This document shows positions 27,750-30,162 of a DNA stretch of 30,162 nt, one piece after another. Positions within the stretch are counted from its first letter, which is position 1. Each line of letters begins with the position of its first letter. The translations under genes and the position numbers were made by a program. The stretch is from Anaerolineae bacterium. Its GTDB lineage: Bacteria; Chloroflexota; Anaerolineae; 4572-78; J111. The notes below the pieces were generated by a model, which ran no database searches, was not told the DNA's origin, and was given only the letters and a program-made list of their open reading frames with translations. The DNA is taken from positions 1-30,162 of the forward strand of contig JAHDWA010000093.1 in NCBI GenBank assembly GCA_023382535.1, read 5' to 3'.

Positions 27750-29018
27750 TCAGTTAAAAATTTCCAGGACCGGCTTGCCATCCCACTCGCCGGGAATCGG
27801 CAAATTTAAGGCATAAAGCGCCGTAGCGGCAGTGTCGTAGGTATTGATGCTGCTGGTGAGGGTAACGCCGGCTGGAACTCCCGGCCCAACGGCCAGCCAG
27901 ACAATGGTCGTATCTTCCGGCAAGTCGCTGCCATGCGTGCCATCATGGCCGCCGTGATCCGAGGTCACAATCAGGAGGGTACTGGGCAGATACCCCCCTC
28001 CTTCCAACGCGGCTAAAACCTCCCCGATTGAGCTGTCGGCCAGGGCCACCGCCTGCAACTGGTCCGGCGACATCCAGCCAAGGTCATGCCCGACCCGGTC
28101 AACGTCGGGCAAATGAACGAACAGGACGTTGGGCAAACCCGCTTTAATTAGCTCTATGGCCTGATTCTTGACTTCGGTATCGCCAGCATCCTGCTGACCG
28201 ATAAATTTGTCTACCGAGTTCGGTAAAACCAGGTATTCCAGCTTTGGCTTGCCCACCACCATCATTGTGCTCAAACCGGCATCGTGGGCCACACTGAAAA
28301 GGGTAGGGCCCTTGATCCGGGGCGCCTCGGCGTAGAGGATGTCCCAAAAGATGCCGTGCTTGTCGGGGACCATGCCCCCCAGCATCGAGGCATGGTTGGC
28401 CATGGTATGGCTGGGTATCACGGCTTTGGCGTTAGGTCCGTAAGCCCCGCGCGTTTTCAGACCGTCCAGAACCGGCGCATCGGCCTGTTCCAGGGCATCG
28501 GGCCGCAGTCCGTCAATGCTGATAATGACGACATGTTGAATTTGCGCCCGCGCCGGCGCTTCCGTCGCGGTGGGAGGCGGCGCCGTTTCTGTGGGGAGGG
28601 CAGCGGGCGGCGGCTGAGTGGGCAGGGGCGTTGGCGTATCGGCTGCGGCGGGGACCTCTACGATCACTGGCGTAGCGGTCGGCGTCGGCGCCGACGTCAG
28701 CGTAGGTTCCGGCAGAGGGAAGGGGGTAGCGGTGGGAACGTTTTGCAGCGGCAAAGGAGCCTCAGGCGCGGGAGTGGCCCTGGCAAAGCTGGCCGGAGTT
28801 GCCGCCGCAAACCAGGCCAGGGAATCACCCGGATCAGAGCCGGGCCTCTGGCTTGTACCCAGAATTAAACCGTTATCGCGTAACAGCACCCAAAAGGCGG
28901 CCACAGACGCAGCGCCGGTGCAGCCCAGCACCAGGACCAGGGCTAAAGCTAAGGTCAGCAGGTGCGCGGGAGTTATCCGGCGGCGGCGGGTAGATGCAGG
29001 AGACTTCTTTCTTTTCAG
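27750..29018 (-). CDS. Alkaline phosphatase-superfamily phosphodiesterase, membrane-anchored
   Basis: The catalytic domain carries the nucleotide pyrophosphatase/phosphodiesterase metal-site motifs: VVIISIDGLRPDAL, then PSHTMANHASMLGG with the nucleophilic Thr, HLPDVDRVGHDLG, and TSDHGGHDGTHG. Before it is a long Pro/Thr linker. The usual first GTG (28931) would begin inside a hydrophobic helix. The frame extends upstream through LLTLALALVLVLGCTGAASV and a basic KRKKSPASTRRRR head, giving a proper anchor. Candidate starts are CTG 29016-29018, overlapping the upstream TGA as CTGA, and ATT 29022-29024, six bases from GGAGGT. From CTG it has 422 residues. It is translationally coupled to the glycosyltransferase. 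The enzyme probably acts outside the membrane; its substrate is unknown. Confidence 0.85.
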   Translation of the reverse strand: MKRKKSPASTRRRRITPAHLLTLALALVLVLGCTGAASVAAFWVLLRDNGLILGTSQRPGSDPGDSLAWFAAATPASFARATPAPEAPLPLQNVPTATPFPLPEPTLTSAPTPTATPVIVEVPAAADTPTPLPTQPPPAALPTETAPPPTATEAPARAQIQHVVIISIDGLRPDALEQADAPVLDGLKTRGAYGPNAKAVIPSHTMANHASMLGGMVPDKHGIFWDILYAEAPRIKGPTLFSVAHDAGLSTMMVVGKPKLEYLVLPNSVDKFIGQQDAGDTEVKNQAIELIKAGLPNVLFVHLPDVDRVGHDLGWMSPDQLQAVALADSSIGEVLAALEGGGYLPSTLLIVTSDHGGHDGTHGSDLPEDTTIVWLAVGPGVPAGVTLTSSINTYDTAATALYALNLPIPGEWDGKPVLEIFN

Positions 29019-30162
29019 GGTAATCGGACCACCTCCAGGGGCACGGCTTGATTGGCAAAGGTATAGCCATTCGGCGCGATTGCCCGCAGCCGGTCGCCAA
29101 AATCATTGTACAGGCCGGCGATCAGGCTGTATTCGCCGGGAGGCAGGTCAGGCGGCAGCTCGATGCGGTGGGCATCGGCGCGAACAGCCCCCACCGGCCA
29201 GCCGTTGGTCGGGTCAGCCCCGTTGGCCGGAACGCCGTCATGCCCAGCGACCCGCTGGCCCTGGCTGTCGAGCAACTGGGTAAAGACCTTGTAATCCTGG
29301 CTCTGGCTGTTCAGCGCCCGCCAGTAGAGGGTGACGTTAACCGCGCCGCGTTCGACCTCAACCTCATGGGTCAGCAGCTCGATGCCGCTGCTGAAGCGGG
29401 CCGGGGCAATAAACGGCTGGATATTGGCCTGAAAGCCGTACAGCGAGGCCGTGCCCAGCCCTTCAAAGGCAAAGGTCGCCAGGGCCTGGCCACGCCCGGA
29501 GACGGCGCTGCTCAAAACGCGCTCCTGGGGGCCGGTCGGCAGGACCCAGATGGTATCCAGCCCTTGCAGCAAATCCACCACGCGGGGCGCGCCGGGGTAT
29601 TTTTTGGCCGCGCCGTCGGTCAACTGCAAATCAAAGTCATTGTGCAGGTACGGGTAAAGCTGGCGGTAGGCTGCCTGATCGCTCAACAAGAGGCGGGGTT
29701 TGCCCAGCGGGCCGGGCTGGATATTTTCGATGTGTCTCGTCTGCACCTTGATAAAGTTGACAAAGGCCGCGAGGGGACTGCCGGCCAGCCGTTCCGCTTG
29801 ATAGCTGCGCAGCAGGAACGGAATGAGGATAATCAGCGCCAGCAGAGCCAGCCCGCCCAAATATGGGGGCACTTTGGATTGAATCGTCGGCAGGCCGGGC
29901 CAGCGCTGCTCCAGCGGCCAGATGGCGGCGGCAAATTCCAGCGCCACCAGCAGGATCACGACAAAACGGGCGACGACAATAAAGGTCAGCAGCCAGCTTG
30001 CCTGGGGCAATAAGACAAAATAAACCGGCTGCTCCAGCACGTTGAGGCCGGTCAGAATCAGGGCGTAGGTAAGCCCCCGGCTGTCGGGGAAGAGCAGCAC
30101 AATAAAGGGCAGCAGGTAGACCAGGAATTGGGGACTGTAGCCCTTGGTGTAAAGCAGGAAAA
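29015..30162 (-). CDS. Membrane glycosyltransferase C-terminal part (partial at window edge)
   Basis: The frame is open through the window end: upstream of the GTG at 30100 it still reads YTKGYSPQFLVYLLPFIVLL, so the true start lies outside. Visible are hydrophobic helices (residues VYFVLLPQASWLLTFIVVAR, RFVVILLVALEFAAAIWPLE and YLGGLALLALIILIPFLLRS). An extracytoplasmic beta-rich domain follows, with ELLTHEVEVERGAVNVTLYW and a closing PPGEYSLIAGLYNDFGDRLR. This matches the C-terminus of Chloroflexota ArnT/PMT-like glycosyltransferases with a terminal beta-sandwich. The catalytic N-terminal loops are outside the window, so the sugar is unknown. Its TGA overlaps the start of the phosphodiesterase. 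Confidence 0.75.
   Translation of the reverse strand, partial: FLLYTKGYSPQFLVYLLPFIVLLFPDSRGLTYALILTGLNVLEQPVYFVLLPQASWLLTFIVVARFVVILLVALEFAAAIWPLEQRWPGLPTIQSKVPPYLGGLALLALIILIPFLLRSYQAERLAGSPLAAFVNFIKVQTRHIENIQPGPLGKPRLLLSDQAAYRQLYPYLHNDFDLQLTDGAAKKYPGAPRVVDLLQGLDTIWVLPTGPQERVLSSAVSGRGQALATFAFEGLGTASLYGFQANIQPFIAPARFSSGIELLTHEVEVERGAVNVTLYWRALNSQSQDYKVFTQLLDSQGQRVAGHDGVPANGADPTNGWPVGAVRADAHRIELPPDLPPGEYSLIAGLYNDFGDRLRAIAPNGYTFANQAVPLEVVRLP

Noticed and set aside
28931..28933. GTG at the first usual start codon of the phosphodiesterase
   Set aside because: It lies inside a hydrophobic helix and would remove the basic head; the upstream extension is open and has a GGAGGT site.
29048..30013. 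Long plus-strand open frame opposite the membrane glycosyltransferase
   Set aside because: The minus-strand frame has membrane helices, a known C-terminal domain and a stop/start coupling; the plus frame is low-complexity and domain-free.
1..30162. CRISPR array, transposase, prophage or integrase-bounded island
   Set aside because: No regularly spaced direct repeats, no recombinase or capsid genes, and no tRNA-linked attachment repeats were seen.

Overview
The window looks like a chromosomal segment of a Chloroflexota bacterium, probably Anaerolineae-like. This is inferred from style, not from a marker gene: fairly high G+C, Pro/Thr-rich linkers of the TPTATP type after a membrane anchor, a TPR-tailed Ser/Thr kinase, an MshA-like glycosyltransferase, large membrane glycosyltransferases with C-terminal beta-domains, and many short palindromic intergenic repeats. 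There is no rRNA, CRISPR array, transposase, phage gene or plasmid replication gene. One tRNA (Gln, CTG) is present.

Layout. 1-1.1 kb (minus): start of an adenosine-deaminase-like gene behind a KamA-type radical SAM gene. 1.5-2.3 kb (plus): tandem-VOC protein with a clear promoter and dyad. 2.26-2.8 kb: about 500 bases of palindromic and MITE-like repeats. 2.8-7.66 kb (plus): a GlnE adenylyltransferase carrying a GlnD-type double-ACT segment between its two halves, a 43-codon putative membrane peptide, and a URO-D-superfamily protein. 7.66-10.6 kb (minus): MshA-like glycosyltransferase, a BioF2/FemAB-type GNAT, and an anchored extracytoplasmic beta-domain protein. 10.6-10.76 kb (minus): tRNA-Gln with its own promoter and terminator. 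10.95-13.87 kb (plus): a complete five-gene unit headed by an Lrp/AsnC regulator, from a strong sigma70-type promoter to a strong terminator. 14.0-16.1 kb (plus): STAND-like ATPase with a sigma-region-4-like C-terminus.

16.2-23.9 kb (plus) is the most unusual region. Six SnoaL-like (NTF2-fold) paralogues and one internally deleted relic are interspersed with two dimeric alpha/beta-barrel (ABM/NIPSNAP-like) genes, a GNAT, an SRPBCC protein, a DedA-like membrane protein, a lipoprotein and two multi-pass membrane proteins. Spacing is mostly tight and Shine-Dalgarno sites are good. A 47-bp palindromic repeat occurs at both 16,187 and 22,079, and the second copy supplies the stop codon of the DedA-like gene. 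The array has no PKS/NRPS core, so it looks like an amplified family of small-molecule-binding or tailoring enzymes rather than a classical biosynthetic cluster.

24-30 kb (minus): a conserved protein of unknown function, a Ser/Thr kinase with seven TPRs next to a V4R-domain protein, and a coupled pair made of an alkaline-phosphatase-superfamily enzyme and a membrane glycosyltransferase that runs off the window. The phosphatase-like enzyme very likely starts at a non-ATG codon upstream of the first GTG.
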